NCBI RefSeq assembly: GCF_004009905.1
Contig: NZ_ML136879.1
Span: 1 to 64,000 of the forward strand
DNA length: 64,000 nt
Source: Lactobacillus xujianguonis
Lineage (GTDB): Bacteria > Bacillota > Bacilli > Lactobacillales > Lactobacillaceae
Reading direction: 5' to 3'
A model generated the notes under the pieces. It was not told the origin of the DNA, searched no databases, and worked only from the letters and a program-made list of their open reading frames with translations. A program made the translations under genes and the position numbers. Shown here piece by piece: positions 34,471 to 43,885 of this stretch; positions within the stretch are counted from its first letter, which is position 1, and each line of letters opens with the position of its first letter.

Positions 34471-36189
34471 ATGATTGATCGACACCTTTTTGAACTTGCT
34501 GGTGCCAATGCAATTACAAGAAGACTTGCAGTACTTGAGGTTCTGCAAGCCTTTTTGATTATTGGGCAAGCGCTATCACTAAGTGCAGTATTAACTAAAT
34601 TATGGCAGGGTCATGCCATTGATTGGTTATTGTTGCTTTCTTTCGCGCTTTGCTTTGCTGGTCGACAAGGGCTCGACTGGCTTAGAGGTATCTGGCTAGA
34701 TAAATATTCTGGACAAGTGACTGAAGAATTACGCCAAAAATTATTGACTAAGGTCTTCAATGAAGGCCAAGCTTTAGTGCAAAAGCAGGGGACTGGTAGT
34801 TTAATTACCATGGCCTTAGACGGAATTGATGAAGTTCGTAACTACATCAAGTTAGTCTTTAGTAAAGTCTTGACGATGATGGCCGTACCCGTCTTTGTCT
34901 TTGTCTGCATGCTCTTTTTGAATTGGCAATCAGCTTTAATCTTGCTGGTCATGTACCCGTTAATTGTCTTATTCATGATTATTTTGGGTTATGCGGCCCA
35001 AGCAAGAGCCGAAGCGCAGTTTGGTAACTTCCAGCGTTTGTCCAATAACTTTATTGATTCCTTGCGCGGAATTGATACTTTGAAGTATTTTGGCTTAAGT
35101 AAACGTTATGCCAAGAGTATTTTTAAAACGAGTGAAAACTTCCGCAAGAAGACCATGTCTGTCTTGAAAGTGGCAATGCTGTCAACTTTTGCTTTGGACT
35201 TTTTCACTACCCTTTCGATTGCGATTGTGGCAGTCTACTTAGGTTTTGGCTTGATGAATGGCACGGTGCAATTATTCCCGGCCTTGGGGATTTTGATTTT
35301 AGCACCAGAATACTTCTTACCAATTCGGAACTTTGCCAATGACTTCCACGCAACGCTGAACGGGAAGAATGCCTTTCACCGCATTAATGATTTACTCAAG
35401 ATGCCAAAGGAAAAGGCAGCCGAGATCGATTTAACTAGTTGGCAAGCAGACGATGAATTAGAGCTGAAGGACCTTAACTTTGAATATGCCGATGGTCCTG
35501 AAATTGGTCCAGTTTCGGTCAAAGTTAAAGGTTACCAAAAGATCGGAATTGTCGGCATGAGTGGTTCTGGTAAATCAACCTTGATTAACCTCTTAGCTGG
35601 CTTCTTAACGCCAAATGCGGAGCAAATTAGGGTGCAAGGCCACACGGCGGACACGATGAACATCCCAGCTTGGCACAAGCAATTAATTTATATTCCGCAA
35701 CATCCATATGTCTTTACGGCGACTTTGCGGGAAAATATTGCCTTTTATACGCCAGAAGCTAGCGAAGCAGAAATCAAAGAAGCCATTCACGTGGTTGGAC
35801 TTGACGACTTGTTAGCTGAATTGCCTAAGGGCTTAGACACCATGATTGGTCAAGGTAAGCGGGTCTTGTCAGGTGGACAAGTGCAAAGAATTGCCTTAGC
35901 CCGGGCCTTCTTAGACCAAGAACGGCGGGTCATGATCTTCGATGAACCAACGGCTCACCTGGATATTGAAACAGAAATTGACTTAAAAGAGCGGATGTTA
36001 CCACTAATGGAAAAGCACTTAGTCTTGTTTGCGACCCACCGTTTGCACTGGCTCAGACAAATGGATTATATCTTGGTCATGGACCACGGTAAGTTAGTGG
36101 AACAAGGAACCTTTGATGATTTAACGAAGAAAAATGGTTACTTCGTCAAGTTAACCCAAGAAATGCGAGGTGAAAGCGATGCTCGATAG
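34471..36189 (+). CDS. cydD: Thiol reductant ABC exporter, CydD-like subunit
   Basis: A 572-residue fused ABC exporter half: six helices (residues 1-310) and an ATPase with Walker A GMSGSGKSTLINLL, signature LSGGQVQRIALARAF and Walker B RVMIFDEPTAHLDIE. CydDC exports cysteine/glutathione and is needed to assemble cytochrome bd. The gene starts 3 bases after cydB and overlaps the next exporter gene by 11 bases. The C/D naming varies between species; here the first gene is called cydD for its sequence character. Confidence 0.93.
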   Translation: MIDRHLFELAGANAITRRLAVLEVLQAFLIIGQALSLSAVLTKLWQGHAIDWLLLLSFALCFAGRQGLDWLRGIWLDKYSGQVTEELRQKLLTKVFNEGQALVQKQGTGSLITMALDGIDEVRNYIKLVFSKVLTMMAVPVFVFVCMLFLNWQSALILLVMYPLIVLFMIILGYAAQARAEAQFGNFQRLSNNFIDSLRGIDTLKYFGLSKRYAKSIFKTSENFRKKTMSVLKVAMLSTFALDFFTTLSIAIVAVYLGFGLMNGTVQLFPALGILILAPEYFLPIRNFANDFHATLNGKNAFHRINDLLKMPKEKAAEIDLTSWQADDELELKDLNFEYADGPEIGPVSVKVKGYQKIGIVGMSGSGKSTLINLLAGFLTPNAEQIRVQGHTADTMNIPAWHKQLIYIPQHPYVFTATLRENIAFYTPEASEAEIKEAIHVVGLDDLLAELPKGLDTMIGQGKRVLSGGQVQRIALARAFLDQERRVMIFDEPTAHLDIETEIDLKERMLPLMEKHLVLFATHRLHWLRQMDYILVMDHGKLVEQGTFDDLTKKNGYFVKLTQEMRGESDAR

Positions 36190-37930
36190 AATTCCAATTA
36201 TTCATTCTTTAAAACATGATCACTGGGTGAAGCCCTTTTTACAGCGGTATCGTAAAACCTTAATTTTAGCGATCTTTCTTGGAATCTTAACCTTTATCTG
36301 TGGTGGGGGCTTGATGTTCTGTGCTGGTTACTTGATCAGCCGGGCAGCAACCCACCCAGCCAACATTTTGCTAATTTATGTGCCCATTGTTTTAACGAGA
36401 GCCTTTGGGATCTTCCGACCAGCAGTGCGCTATTTTGAACGGTTAGTTAGTCACAACTGGGTCTTGAAAATGACTTCTAAGTTCCGGCAAAAGCTCTATG
36501 ATTCTTTGGAACAAGATGCCGTGTTCTTCAATAGTAAGTATCAGTTAGGGGACATTTTGGGCCTCTTGTCTGATGATGTTAGTCACATTCAGAACTTATA
36601 CTTACGGACGATTTTCCCAATGATGGTGGCCTGGGGCCTGTATGCTATTATCGTGGTCGGCGTCGGGATTCTGTCACCACTGATGGGTTTATGGCTCTTA
36701 CTTGTCTTTTTCTTGATGATTTTTGCCATTCCATTTTGGTCAGTGATCATTAATGGCGCGCGCCAAGCTTATCAAAAAGAATTACAGGATGAGCTTTACA
36801 CTGATTTGACTGATAATGTCCTTGGTGTCACCGACTGGGTCCTTTCTGGTCGCGGGCAAGAATACTTAGACTTGCACGTTAATAGTCAGAAGAAGTTAGT
36901 GGAAGTCCGGAAAAAGATGAACCAATTTGGCCGCTTACGTGACTTTTGCTTACAATTATTGTTCTTGTTAATCATCGTTAGTATTGTCATCTGGGCTGCC
37001 GGAAAGTTTGGTGGTCACTTTGGTCCGTTAACGAACTGGATTGCCGCCTTTGTTTTAACTCTTTTCCCATTAAACGAAGCTTGGGCACAATTACCAGCCG
37101 CAGCACAAGAGACGAATGTTTACCAAAAGTCCTTGGTCCGTTTAAATAATTTACCTGAACCAAGTACTGAGAAAAATCCTGAAATTGCGCTTAAAGCGCC
37201 TTATGAATTAAAATTAACTGATGTGCACTACACTTACCCGAAGACTACAAAAGAGATCTTGCGGGGGGTAAATTTAACGATTAAGCCAGGTGAAAAGTTA
37301 GCCATCTTAGGCCGCAGTGGGGCCGGAAAGAGTACTTTAGCTGCTTTACTGCGGGGTGACCGCCAACCTAATGAGGGTAGCGTCTTATTAAACGGCATTC
37401 CAACCGCCAAGTTTGGGGACCAAATCACCAAGTACTTCAGCGTCATTAACCAAACGCCATACTTGTTCAATACCACGATTGCTAACAACTTACGCTTCGG
37501 GAATGAAGAAGCCACTGACGAGCAATTATGGGATGTTTTGCGCCGAGTGGGGTTAGATGAAATGGTTTCTAACTTGCCTCAAGGCCTAGAGACGAAGGTT
37601 GATGAAGCCGGACTGCGTTTTTCAGGTGGGGAACGGCATCGTCTAGCCTTAGCGCGGGTACTGCTCAAGAATACGCCAATTGTCTTACTTGATGAACCAA
37701 CCGTTGGCCTTGACCCCATTACTGAGCAAGCAGTGATCAACACCTTCTTAACCCAACTGCAGGATAAGACCCTAATTTGGATTACCCACCACTTGCAAGG
37801 GGTTGAGCGCATGGATCAAGTGGTCTTTATCGAAAACGGGCAAGTGTCAATGCAAGGCAGTCCCCAAGAATTATGGGAGACTGAAGCTCGCTATCGTCAA
37901 TTAAAGAAAGCAGATGAAGGACTTGAGTAA
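36179..37930 (+). CDS. cydC: Thiol reductant ABC exporter, CydC-like subunit
   Basis: A 583-residue partner half-transporter. The opening helix region CAGYLISRAATHPANILLIY and RAFGIFRPAVRYFERLVSHN is characteristic of CydC. The ATPase has GRSGAGKSTLAALL, RFSGGERHRLALARVL and IVLLDEPTVGLDP. ATG 36179 follows GCGAGGTG by 7 bases inside the end of cydD; GTG 36170 is less likely. It directly abuts menG. Confidence 0.93.
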   Translation: MLDRIPIIHSLKHDHWVKPFLQRYRKTLILAIFLGILTFICGGGLMFCAGYLISRAATHPANILLIYVPIVLTRAFGIFRPAVRYFERLVSHNWVLKMTSKFRQKLYDSLEQDAVFFNSKYQLGDILGLLSDDVSHIQNLYLRTIFPMMVAWGLYAIIVVGVGILSPLMGLWLLLVFFLMIFAIPFWSVIINGARQAYQKELQDELYTDLTDNVLGVTDWVLSGRGQEYLDLHVNSQKKLVEVRKKMNQFGRLRDFCLQLLFLLIIVSIVIWAAGKFGGHFGPLTNWIAAFVLTLFPLNEAWAQLPAAAQETNVYQKSLVRLNNLPEPSTEKNPEIALKAPYELKLTDVHYTYPKTTKEILRGVNLTIKPGEKLAILGRSGAGKSTLAALLRGDRQPNEGSVLLNGIPTAKFGDQITKYFSVINQTPYLFNTTIANNLRFGNEEATDEQLWDVLRRVGLDEMVSNLPQGLETKVDEAGLRFSGGERHRLALARVLLKNTPIVLLDEPTVGLDPITEQAVINTFLTQLQDKTLIWITHHLQGVERMDQVVFIENGQVSMQGSPQELWETEARYRQLKKADEGLE

Positions 37931-38653
37931 ATGTCATTAACTAACAAATTCTCTGAAGAAGAAGTCAACGCCCTCTTTAGCCGGGTGGCACCTAAATATG
38001 ATGTGATGAATAATTTCGTCAGTTTAGGCGTGCAAAATATCTGGCGCCAGCGCTTTATACATCAATTAAAGTTAACGCCCCAGTCTACTTGCCTGGACTT
38101 GTGCTGCGGGACGGCCGATTCGACTATTGCCTTAGCTAAGCGGGTTAAGCTGGCCGTCGGGCTCGACTTCAATGCCGACATGCTTAAGCTGGCGCAAAAG
38201 AAAATTAAGCAAAAGAACTTGCAACCAAAGATCAGATTAGTGCAAGGGGATGCGATGAAGCCGCCGTTTGCACCCAATACCTTTGACTGCATTACCATTT
38301 GCTTTGGCTTGCGCAATGTGCCTGATGCTGGTAAAACTCTGCAGGCGGCTTATCGGCTGTTAAAACCAGGTGGGCAAATGGCAATTTTGGAAATGTCACA
38401 ACCTACACAGCCACTAATTAAAAAAGCTTGGCGTGGTTACTTCAAGCTGTTCCCATATTTTGCCAAGTTAACTAAGGCCCATGTCGGCGACTACCAATAT
38501 CTGTCCAAGACCAGTCAGGCCTTTCTAACCGCTGAGCAATTAAAAAAGCTCCTGGAGTCTTCTGGCTTCACCCAAGTAAAGGTGACGCCGTTAACTCTAG
38601 GAGTAGGTGCGATTCATATTGGCTTGAAGCCATTAGATGCGCCGAGTAAGTAA
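37931..38653 (+). CDS. menG: Demethylmenaquinone methyltransferase
   Basis: A 240-residue SAM-dependent methyltransferase of the UbiE/MenG family that carries out the last step of menaquinone synthesis. VNALFSRVAPKYDVMNNFVS is the family N-terminal signature, and CLDLCCGTADSTIALA is the SAM-binding motif I, followed by GLDFNADMLKLA and QGDAMKPPFAPNTFD. The ATG follows the cydC stop with no gap, so it belongs to the cyd operon. Its 3' end overlaps the convergent polyprenyl synthase gene by 21 bases. Confidence 0.95.
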   Translation: MSLTNKFSEEEVNALFSRVAPKYDVMNNFVSLGVQNIWRQRFIHQLKLTPQSTCLDLCCGTADSTIALAKRVKLAVGLDFNADMLKLAQKKIKQKNLQPKIRLVQGDAMKPPFAPNTFDCITICFGLRNVPDAGKTLQAAYRLLKPGGQMAILEMSQPTQPLIKKAWRGYFKLFPYFAKLTKAHVGDYQYLSKTSQAFLTAEQLKKLLESSGFTQVKVTPLTLGVGAIHIGLKPLDAPSK

Positions 38654-39622
38654 TTGATCGGTCATTTTAATTAAGATTGTACGGGCTGAGCTTTCCGGCA
38701 GCGTCATTAAGGCTGCGATCGCTTGGTCCGTATATTTTTTAGCTAATTGTCGACTCTTGTCGATGGCGGAGCTGTTCAGAATAATCGTTTGCACAGCTTT
38801 AATGTCATCCTTGGTCATTTCCCGCTTTTTAGCAAGTAAGGGCACTAATTTTTCATTAGCTGCCTCATCTTGCAAAGCCACTAAGAGTGGTAAAGAGTAA
38901 ACCCCAGTCACTAAATCTTCTAAGACGGGTTTATTTAATTTGGTCCCACCGGTATAATCAAGGATGTCATCAATAATCTGAAAGGCGATACCGATATTTT
39001 CGCCAAAACTGGCCAAAGCGCTGATGCGGTCGGCACTTGCGCCACTGAAAAAGGCTCCTTCTTCGGCAGCCAGCTTGAATAAAGCTGCCGTTTTACCTTT
39101 TACATCGGCTAAATAATCATTGAAAGTTTGCTTCATGTTAAAGCGTTCATCCATCTGCCCTAGTTCACCATTCAGGACGGCATGCATGGTTTGAGCGTTT
39201 TTAACTAGGTATTGATGATTGTCAGTGGCTTTAAGCATCAGGTCAAAGAAGTGGGTGAAGAGTAAATCACCGGCGTAGACCGCGATATCTTTGCCAAAGC
39301 GGGCTTGAATACTGATCTTGCCGCGGCGCCTGTCAGAGTCATCGATAATGTCGTCATGGATTAAGGTGGCCATGTGCAAAACTTCAATCGAACTAGCTAA
39401 TTGGATAATGGTAGTTGAAGTTTCCTTTTCGGGCATACTTGCTTTACCAGCCAAAATTAACATACTTGGCCGCAGGTACTTGCCGCCATTATCAGCCATT
39501 GCTAGCAGCGCATTTTGTAAGTCGGCATAGGAAGTTTGAATCGTGTCCATAATACATTGATTGACTTTTTTTAGTTGTTTGCTAATTAAAGGATATTGAT
39601 GCCACGGTTGAAATGTTTTCAT
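38633..39622 (-). CDS. Polyprenyl diphosphate synthase (menaquinone side chain)
   Basis: A 329-residue trans-prenyltransferase. The first Asp-rich motif is LIHDDIIDDSDRRRG and the second FQIIDDILDYTGG. Its setting between menG and menA argues for making the menaquinone tail, as HepT/component II or a solanesyl-type enzyme; chain length is not predictable from sequence alone. It is transcribed against menG with a 21-base overlap and divergently from menA across a 54-base gap. Confidence 0.93.
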   Translation of the reverse strand: MKTFQPWHQYPLISKQLKKVNQCIMDTIQTSYADLQNALLAMADNGGKYLRPSMLILAGKASMPEKETSTTIIQLASSIEVLHMATLIHDDIIDDSDRRRGKISIQARFGKDIAVYAGDLLFTHFFDLMLKATDNHQYLVKNAQTMHAVLNGELGQMDERFNMKQTFNDYLADVKGKTAALFKLAAEEGAFFSGASADRISALASFGENIGIAFQIIDDILDYTGGTKLNKPVLEDLVTGVYSLPLLVALQDEAANEKLVPLLAKKREMTKDDIKAVQTIILNSSAIDKSRQLAKKYTDQAIAALMTLPESSARTILIKMTDQLLTRRI

Positions 39623-39676
39623 TATTAAATAAGTCTTTCTATAAATTTTTTGTAACTTTGAAAGGAAGTTAAGTAA

Positions 39677-40576
39677 ATGTCCTTGAGTGTCTTTTTAGAA
39701 TTAATTGAAATTAAGGCTAAGACGGCCAGCGTCATTCCCTTCTTACTAGGGATGTGCTTTAGTCAGTATTATTTCCACCAGCTTAATTTAGGCCTGGCCA
39801 TTGTCTTCTTTATCGCCATGTTCTTGTTCAACATGGTAGTAGATATGTTTGATAATTATAGCGATTATTATCACGCTGATAGTGCTAGTTATCAACAGCA
39901 GACCAACATCATCGGCCGCGAGCATATCTCACCTAAGCTGGTTTTAACCTTGATCATTAGCTTCACCGTTGTTTCAGCTTTATTAGGCTTGTGGCTGGTA
40001 ACGAAAGCCGGCTTGCCAGTTCTTTGGATGGGAATTTTCTGTTTTGTCATTGGCTATTTATATTCATTTGGTCCGCATCCGATTTCTAGTTTACCCCTAG
40101 GTGAACTAGCTTCTGGCTTCACCATGGGCTTTATGATTGTCCTGCTGAGCGTTTATATCAACGCCTACCAAGTCATGACTTGGGACTGGGGGACGCTGGG
40201 TCGAATCTTCCTCGTTGCCTTAGCCGATGAATTGTGGATTTCCAACTTGATGCTGGCTAATAACTTGTGTGATGCCCAAGAAGATGAGGACAACCACCGG
40301 ACGACCATTATTCACTTTATTGGTAAAAAAGCGGGCCTCATTGACTTTGCCGTCAAGAACGTTTTAGCCTTTACCATCATTTTAATCTTACCATTTTTAG
40401 GCCTAGCACCTAAAACAGTTTGGTTAACATTTTTAATTGTACCGTTCGTTTACAAGCAGAACAAGATTTTATTCAAGAAGCAAGTTAAGACCGAAACCTT
40501 TAGTACCGGGGTTAAGATCCTATTGGTGGGTTCGGTCACGCAACTAGTAACCTTCTTTATTGGAATGTTGTTTTAG
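39677..40576 (+). CDS. menA: 1,4-dihydroxy-2-naphthoate polyprenyltransferase
   Basis: A 299-residue UbiA-family membrane enzyme with eight to nine helices that attaches the polyprenyl chain to DHNA. Prenyl-diphosphate motifs are FNMVVDMFDNYSDYYHAD and LANNLCDAQEDEDNHRTT. GGAAGTTAAGTA precedes the ATG. No genes for making DHNA occur in the window, so the pathway may rely on DHNA or related precursors from other microbes. Confidence 0.94.
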   Translation: MSLSVFLELIEIKAKTASVIPFLLGMCFSQYYFHQLNLGLAIVFFIAMFLFNMVVDMFDNYSDYYHADSASYQQQTNIIGREHISPKLVLTLIISFTVVSALLGLWLVTKAGLPVLWMGIFCFVIGYLYSFGPHPISSLPLGELASGFTMGFMIVLLSVYINAYQVMTWDWGTLGRIFLVALADELWISNLMLANNLCDAQEDEDNHRTTIIHFIGKKAGLIDFAVKNVLAFTIILILPFLGLAPKTVWLTFLIVPFVYKQNKILFKKQVKTETFSTGVKILLVGSVTQLVTFFIGMLF

Positions 40577-40582
40577 AAAGTG

Positions 40583-40617
40583 AAAAAAGTGAATTTCAGA
40601 AGAAATTCACTTTTTTT
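40583..40617 (+). terminator. Terminator of menA
   Basis: AAAGTGAATTTC-AGAA-GAAATTCACTTT is a perfect 12-bp stem followed by T residues. Confidence 0.9.
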
Positions 40618-40680
40618 CTTCTTTTCTGCTCTTTTTCAAGCTAAGATAGGAAGTAAGTATTTTTTAGAAAGGGAAAATCA

Positions 40681-41052
40681 ATGAAAAAACAGTCACTTTT
40701 TCCAGTCATTTACGGCCTCATTTCGGCTTTGATTTCCTTTATTGCTGTCTTCTTCGTCTGTGTGCGGAGCTTCCGGCTGCAATTGCCAAGCAGTATTTTA
40801 ATTGCCGGCATTTTAGCCATCTTTTTCTTTGGGCTGTCATATTTCCGCGGACATGCTAGCGTCGAGATCAAGCGCATTACTGCGAAGTATCAATTAACTG
40901 ACCAAGATTTGGCGCAAATTACCGGATTGAAGGCTAGTGATTTTCCCATTTATCATAATCAGTTGCAGCTAATTTTGCCTAAGCGTTACTGGCCCAGAAT
41001 TTTAGATGCTTTACAAAAATATGAACAACAGCGCGAACAAGTAGAAAAGTAA
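40681..41052 (+). CDS. Small membrane protein of unknown function (123 aa)
   Basis: Two N-terminal membrane helices (PVIYGLISALISFIAVFFVC and SSILIAGILAIFFFGLSYF) are followed by a soluble tail of about 65 residues with a helix-turn-helix-like look (YQLTDQDLAQITGLKASDF). GAAAGGG precedes the start. It is 18 bases upstream of the ABC-F gene and probably cotranscribed with it. I do not recognise a family. Confidence 0.8.
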   Translation: MKKQSLFPVIYGLISALISFIAVFFVCVRSFRLQLPSSILIAGILAIFFFGLSYFRGHASVEIKRITAKYQLTDQDLAQITGLKASDFPIYHNQLQLILPKRYWPRILDALQKYEQQREQVEK

Positions 41053-41070
41053 TGAGGATGTGAAAAGAAT

Positions 41071-42615
41071 TTGAGTTTACTGACGGTTAAGGATTTAAGT
41101 CAAAGCTTTATTGATAAGACTCTGTATGAAGATGCCAGTTTTGTCTTAAATAAAGAAGATCACATGGGGGTTACTGGTCAAAACGGGGTGGGTAAGTCTA
41201 CCTTGATCAAGATTTTGACTGGTGAAATTATCCCTGATGATGGACAAGTTAAGTGGCAAAATAAGGTCGATGTCGGCTATCTCGACCAGTACGCCAAGCT
41301 GGTGCCAGGGGTGACAATTCGCGGCTTTTTGCGGACCGCTTTTGATCACTTATACCAAAAAGAAAAGGAATTAAATGAGCTCTACACCAAATACGCGGAA
41401 AACGGCGATGAGGTCTTACTGGAAAAAGCCGGTAAGGTGCAGACTTATCTGGAAGAAAATAATTTCTATGATCTTGATACGGAAATTGAACGCGTAGCTT
41501 CAGGACTGGGGTTAGCTGAATTGGGCTTTGATCATGATGTGTCCAAGCTTTCTGGGGGTCAACGCTCCAAGATTATTTTGGCTAAGTTGCTCTTGCAAAA
41601 TCCTGATGTCTTAGTCCTGGACGAGCCGACTAACTACCTCGATGTTTCCCACATTGATTGGTTAGTAGACTACTTAAATGACTTTGATGGCGCCTTTATC
41701 GTCGTTAGTCACGACTATGACTTTTTAGGCCGGATCACTAATTGCATTATTGATATCGACTTTGGGACCATCACCCGTTATACCGGGACTTTAAAGCAGG
41801 CGATGCGGCAAAAAGCCGCTAACCGCGAAACTTACTTGAAGGCTTATGCTAACCAACAACGCAAGATCGCGAAGACGGAAGCTTATATTCGCAAGAATAA
41901 GGCTGGTACGCGAGCTAAAAGTGCTAAGTCACGGCAAAAGCAGTTGGATAAGATGGATATTTTGAATCCACCGAAGAACAACCGTAAAGTCCACTTTGAA
42001 TTTCCTTATGTGGCTACGGCCTCGAACTTACTCTTGCAGACGCAGGACTTGGTCATTGGTTACGATCAGGCTTTGGTGAAGTCAGCTTTTAACTTCTCTG
42101 TTGGTGGGGATGAAAAAGTCGCCATTACGGGTTTTAACGGAATCGGGAAGACGACGCTTCTGAAGACCTTACTGGGTCAATTAAAGCCGATCTATGGCTC
42201 CTTTGAATTATCCGTCACGGCTAAACTGGCCTACTTCAAGCAGGATTTAACTTGGCCTAACGGCAACATGACCCCGCTGCAGTATTTGCAAGAAGAGTTT
42301 GAACGCAAGAAGCCTAAGGAATTGCGACAAGCTTTAGCGAGAATGGGCTTAACGGCGCAACAAGCCATGAGTCCGTTAAAGGAATTGTCCGGGGGTGAAC
42401 AGGAAAAAGTTAAGTTAGCTAAGATGCAATTTGAGCCAGCTAACTTGCTCTTCCTGGATGAACCAACTAACCATCTCGATAACGATACTAAGGATGCTTT
42501 AAGAAAAGCGATCGTTAACTTCCCAGGTGGAGTCATTATTGTTTCCCACGAAAGAGACTTCTTCCGTGGCGATTGGGTTGATAAGACCATTGATTTGGAA
42601 AAACTCAATGCTTAA
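41071..42615 (+). CDS. ABC-F family ATPase
   Basis: A 514-residue soluble protein with two ABC domains and no membrane part. Domain 1 has TGQNGVGKSTLIKIL, LSGGQRSKI and VLVLDEPTNYLD. The charged linker (KAYANQQRKIAKTEAYIRKN, then KSAKSRQKQLDKMD) is the ABC-F interdomain arm, and domain 2 has TGFNGIGKTTLLKTL, LSGGEQEKVKLAKM and LLFLDEPTNHLD. ABC-F proteins act on the ribosome, as translation factors or in antibiotic protection. The start is TTG, with GAGG 13 bases upstream, a wide spacing. A resistance role cannot be assigned from this sequence. Confidence 0.93.
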   Translation: MSLLTVKDLSQSFIDKTLYEDASFVLNKEDHMGVTGQNGVGKSTLIKILTGEIIPDDGQVKWQNKVDVGYLDQYAKLVPGVTIRGFLRTAFDHLYQKEKELNELYTKYAENGDEVLLEKAGKVQTYLEENNFYDLDTEIERVASGLGLAELGFDHDVSKLSGGQRSKIILAKLLLQNPDVLVLDEPTNYLDVSHIDWLVDYLNDFDGAFIVVSHDYDFLGRITNCIIDIDFGTITRYTGTLKQAMRQKAANRETYLKAYANQQRKIAKTEAYIRKNKAGTRAKSAKSRQKQLDKMDILNPPKNNRKVHFEFPYVATASNLLLQTQDLVIGYDQALVKSAFNFSVGGDEKVAITGFNGIGKTTLLKTLLGQLKPIYGSFELSVTAKLAYFKQDLTWPNGNMTPLQYLQEEFERKKPKELRQALARMGLTAQQAMSPLKELSGGEQEKVKLAKMQFEPANLLFLDEPTNHLDNDTKDALRKAIVNFPGGVIIVSHERDFFRGDWVDKTIDLEKLNA

Positions 42616-42631
42616 CTAATAGGTAAAAATT

Positions 42632-43405
42632 ATGTCTAATCAACAGGATGCCAAATTTTACCAAGAGGTACTTGATATTTGTTTAAATGCCGGCCGGCTG
42701 ATGATTGAAGGCGGTAGTGAAATGTACCGGGTCGAAGATACCATGTTGCGCATTGCGAAAAATGCCGGGGTGGAAGATCCGCGGGTATTTGCGACGCCCA
42801 CTTGTGTCTTCATGAGTTTAGATGGCGGGGATTTGTCACAGATGAAGCAAATTCGCGACCGGAACATTAACTTGGAATTAGTCGATCGGGTTAACGAATT
42901 ATCACGGCAATTTGCGGTGAAGAAAATCTCTTTATCTGAATTAAGACAAAAAATTATTGATGTAGCAACAGCCACGCCAACTTTTCCCTTGTGGCTGCAA
43001 GTCTTAGGGGCGGCTGCTTTAAGTGCTACCTTGATGGTCTTGTTCATGGATGACTATGATTGGGTCGATTTTCCCGCCGCAGCAGTAGTTGGAGCAGTCG
43101 GCTACTTAGCTTATGTCTACTTCAAACGTTTCACCAATGTCCGCTTTTTGTCTGAGCTAGTTGCGGCCATGGTCATGGGATTAGTGACAGTGGGGATTAC
43201 TCACATTTTTCCAGCTATGATCACCGATAATATCTTAGTCGGAGCTTTGATGACTTTGGTTCCAGGCTTAGCTTTAACTAACGCCTTGCGGGACTTGTTC
43301 ATGGGCGATTTGTTGTCTGGAGTTGTCCGTTTGTTTGAAGCCACCTTAACTGCCTTAGCGCTAGGTGGTGGGGGCGCAATTGTGATTAAGTTTTTGGGGG
43401 CCTGA
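42632..43405 (+). CDS. ThrE-type threonine/serine exporter, larger subunit
   Basis: A 257-residue protein with an N-terminal cytoplasmic domain (LNAGRLMIEGGSEMYRVEDTM, FATPTCVFMSL) and five C-terminal helices, matching the ThrE_1 (DUF1212, YjjP-like) family. It is paired with a ThrE_2-type protein 2 bases downstream, the split arrangement known for YjjP-YjjB. The pair is likely to export threonine/serine or dicarboxylates. Confidence 0.9.
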   Translation: MSNQQDAKFYQEVLDICLNAGRLMIEGGSEMYRVEDTMLRIAKNAGVEDPRVFATPTCVFMSLDGGDLSQMKQIRDRNINLELVDRVNELSRQFAVKKISLSELRQKIIDVATATPTFPLWLQVLGAAALSATLMVLFMDDYDWVDFPAAAVVGAVGYLAYVYFKRFTNVRFLSELVAAMVMGLVTVGITHIFPAMITDNILVGALMTLVPGLALTNALRDLFMGDLLSGVVRLFEATLTALALGGGGAIVIKFLGA

Positions 43406-43407
43406 AG

Positions 43408-43878
43408 ATGCCATTTTGGTTAGAAATAATTATCAATATTGCCTTTTCTTACATTGCTTCGGTGGGCTTCGCCTTAACCATTAATGTCCCGCACCGCGCC
43501 TTGAACTTAGCTGGGATTAGCGGCATTGTTGGTTGGATGGTCTATTGGTTTGCGGCTCGTGCCGGGATGGGGCGAATGCTGTCCAACTTGATGGGAGCTT
43601 TTATCATCGGCATTTTAGGGCTAATTTTTGCCCGAATTAAGAAGTGTCCTGTGACTGTCTTTAACATTCCAGCTTTAGTGCCACTTGTGCCAGGCGTACC
43701 CGCTTATCAAGCAGTGCGTGCCCTAGTTAATGGCGAAGTTTTCAAAGGGGAAGCAGCCATTTTGCGCGTAGCGATAGTGACGTGTGCCATTGCCTTGGGG
43801 ATTTTGTTATCAACGATGATTACCGAAATGTTTTACCGAACTAAAAAATTTTACAAAGCCAGAAAGAATAAGTTATAA
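43408..43878 (+). CDS. ThrE-type exporter, smaller subunit (ThrE_2/YjjB-like)
   Basis: A 156-residue membrane protein with four to five helices and the family motif PALVPLVPGVPAYQAVRAL. It starts 2 bases after the larger subunit with GGGGGCC upstream. A promoter for the following RNA candidate (TTTACA at 43850, TATAAT at 43874) is embedded in its last codons. Confidence 0.9.
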   Translation: MPFWLEIIINIAFSYIASVGFALTINVPHRALNLAGISGIVGWMVYWFAARAGMGRMLSNLMGAFIIGILGLIFARIKKCPVTVFNIPALVPLVPGVPAYQAVRALVNGEVFKGEAAILRVAIVTCAIALGILLSTMITEMFYRTKKFYKARKNKL

Positions 43879-43885
43879 TACTGGC

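Noticed and set aside
41071-42615. Antibiotic-resistance assignment for the ABC-F protein
   Set aside because: Sequence motifs prove only the ABC-F architecture; resistance and housekeeping members cannot be separated without comparison of the interdomain arm.
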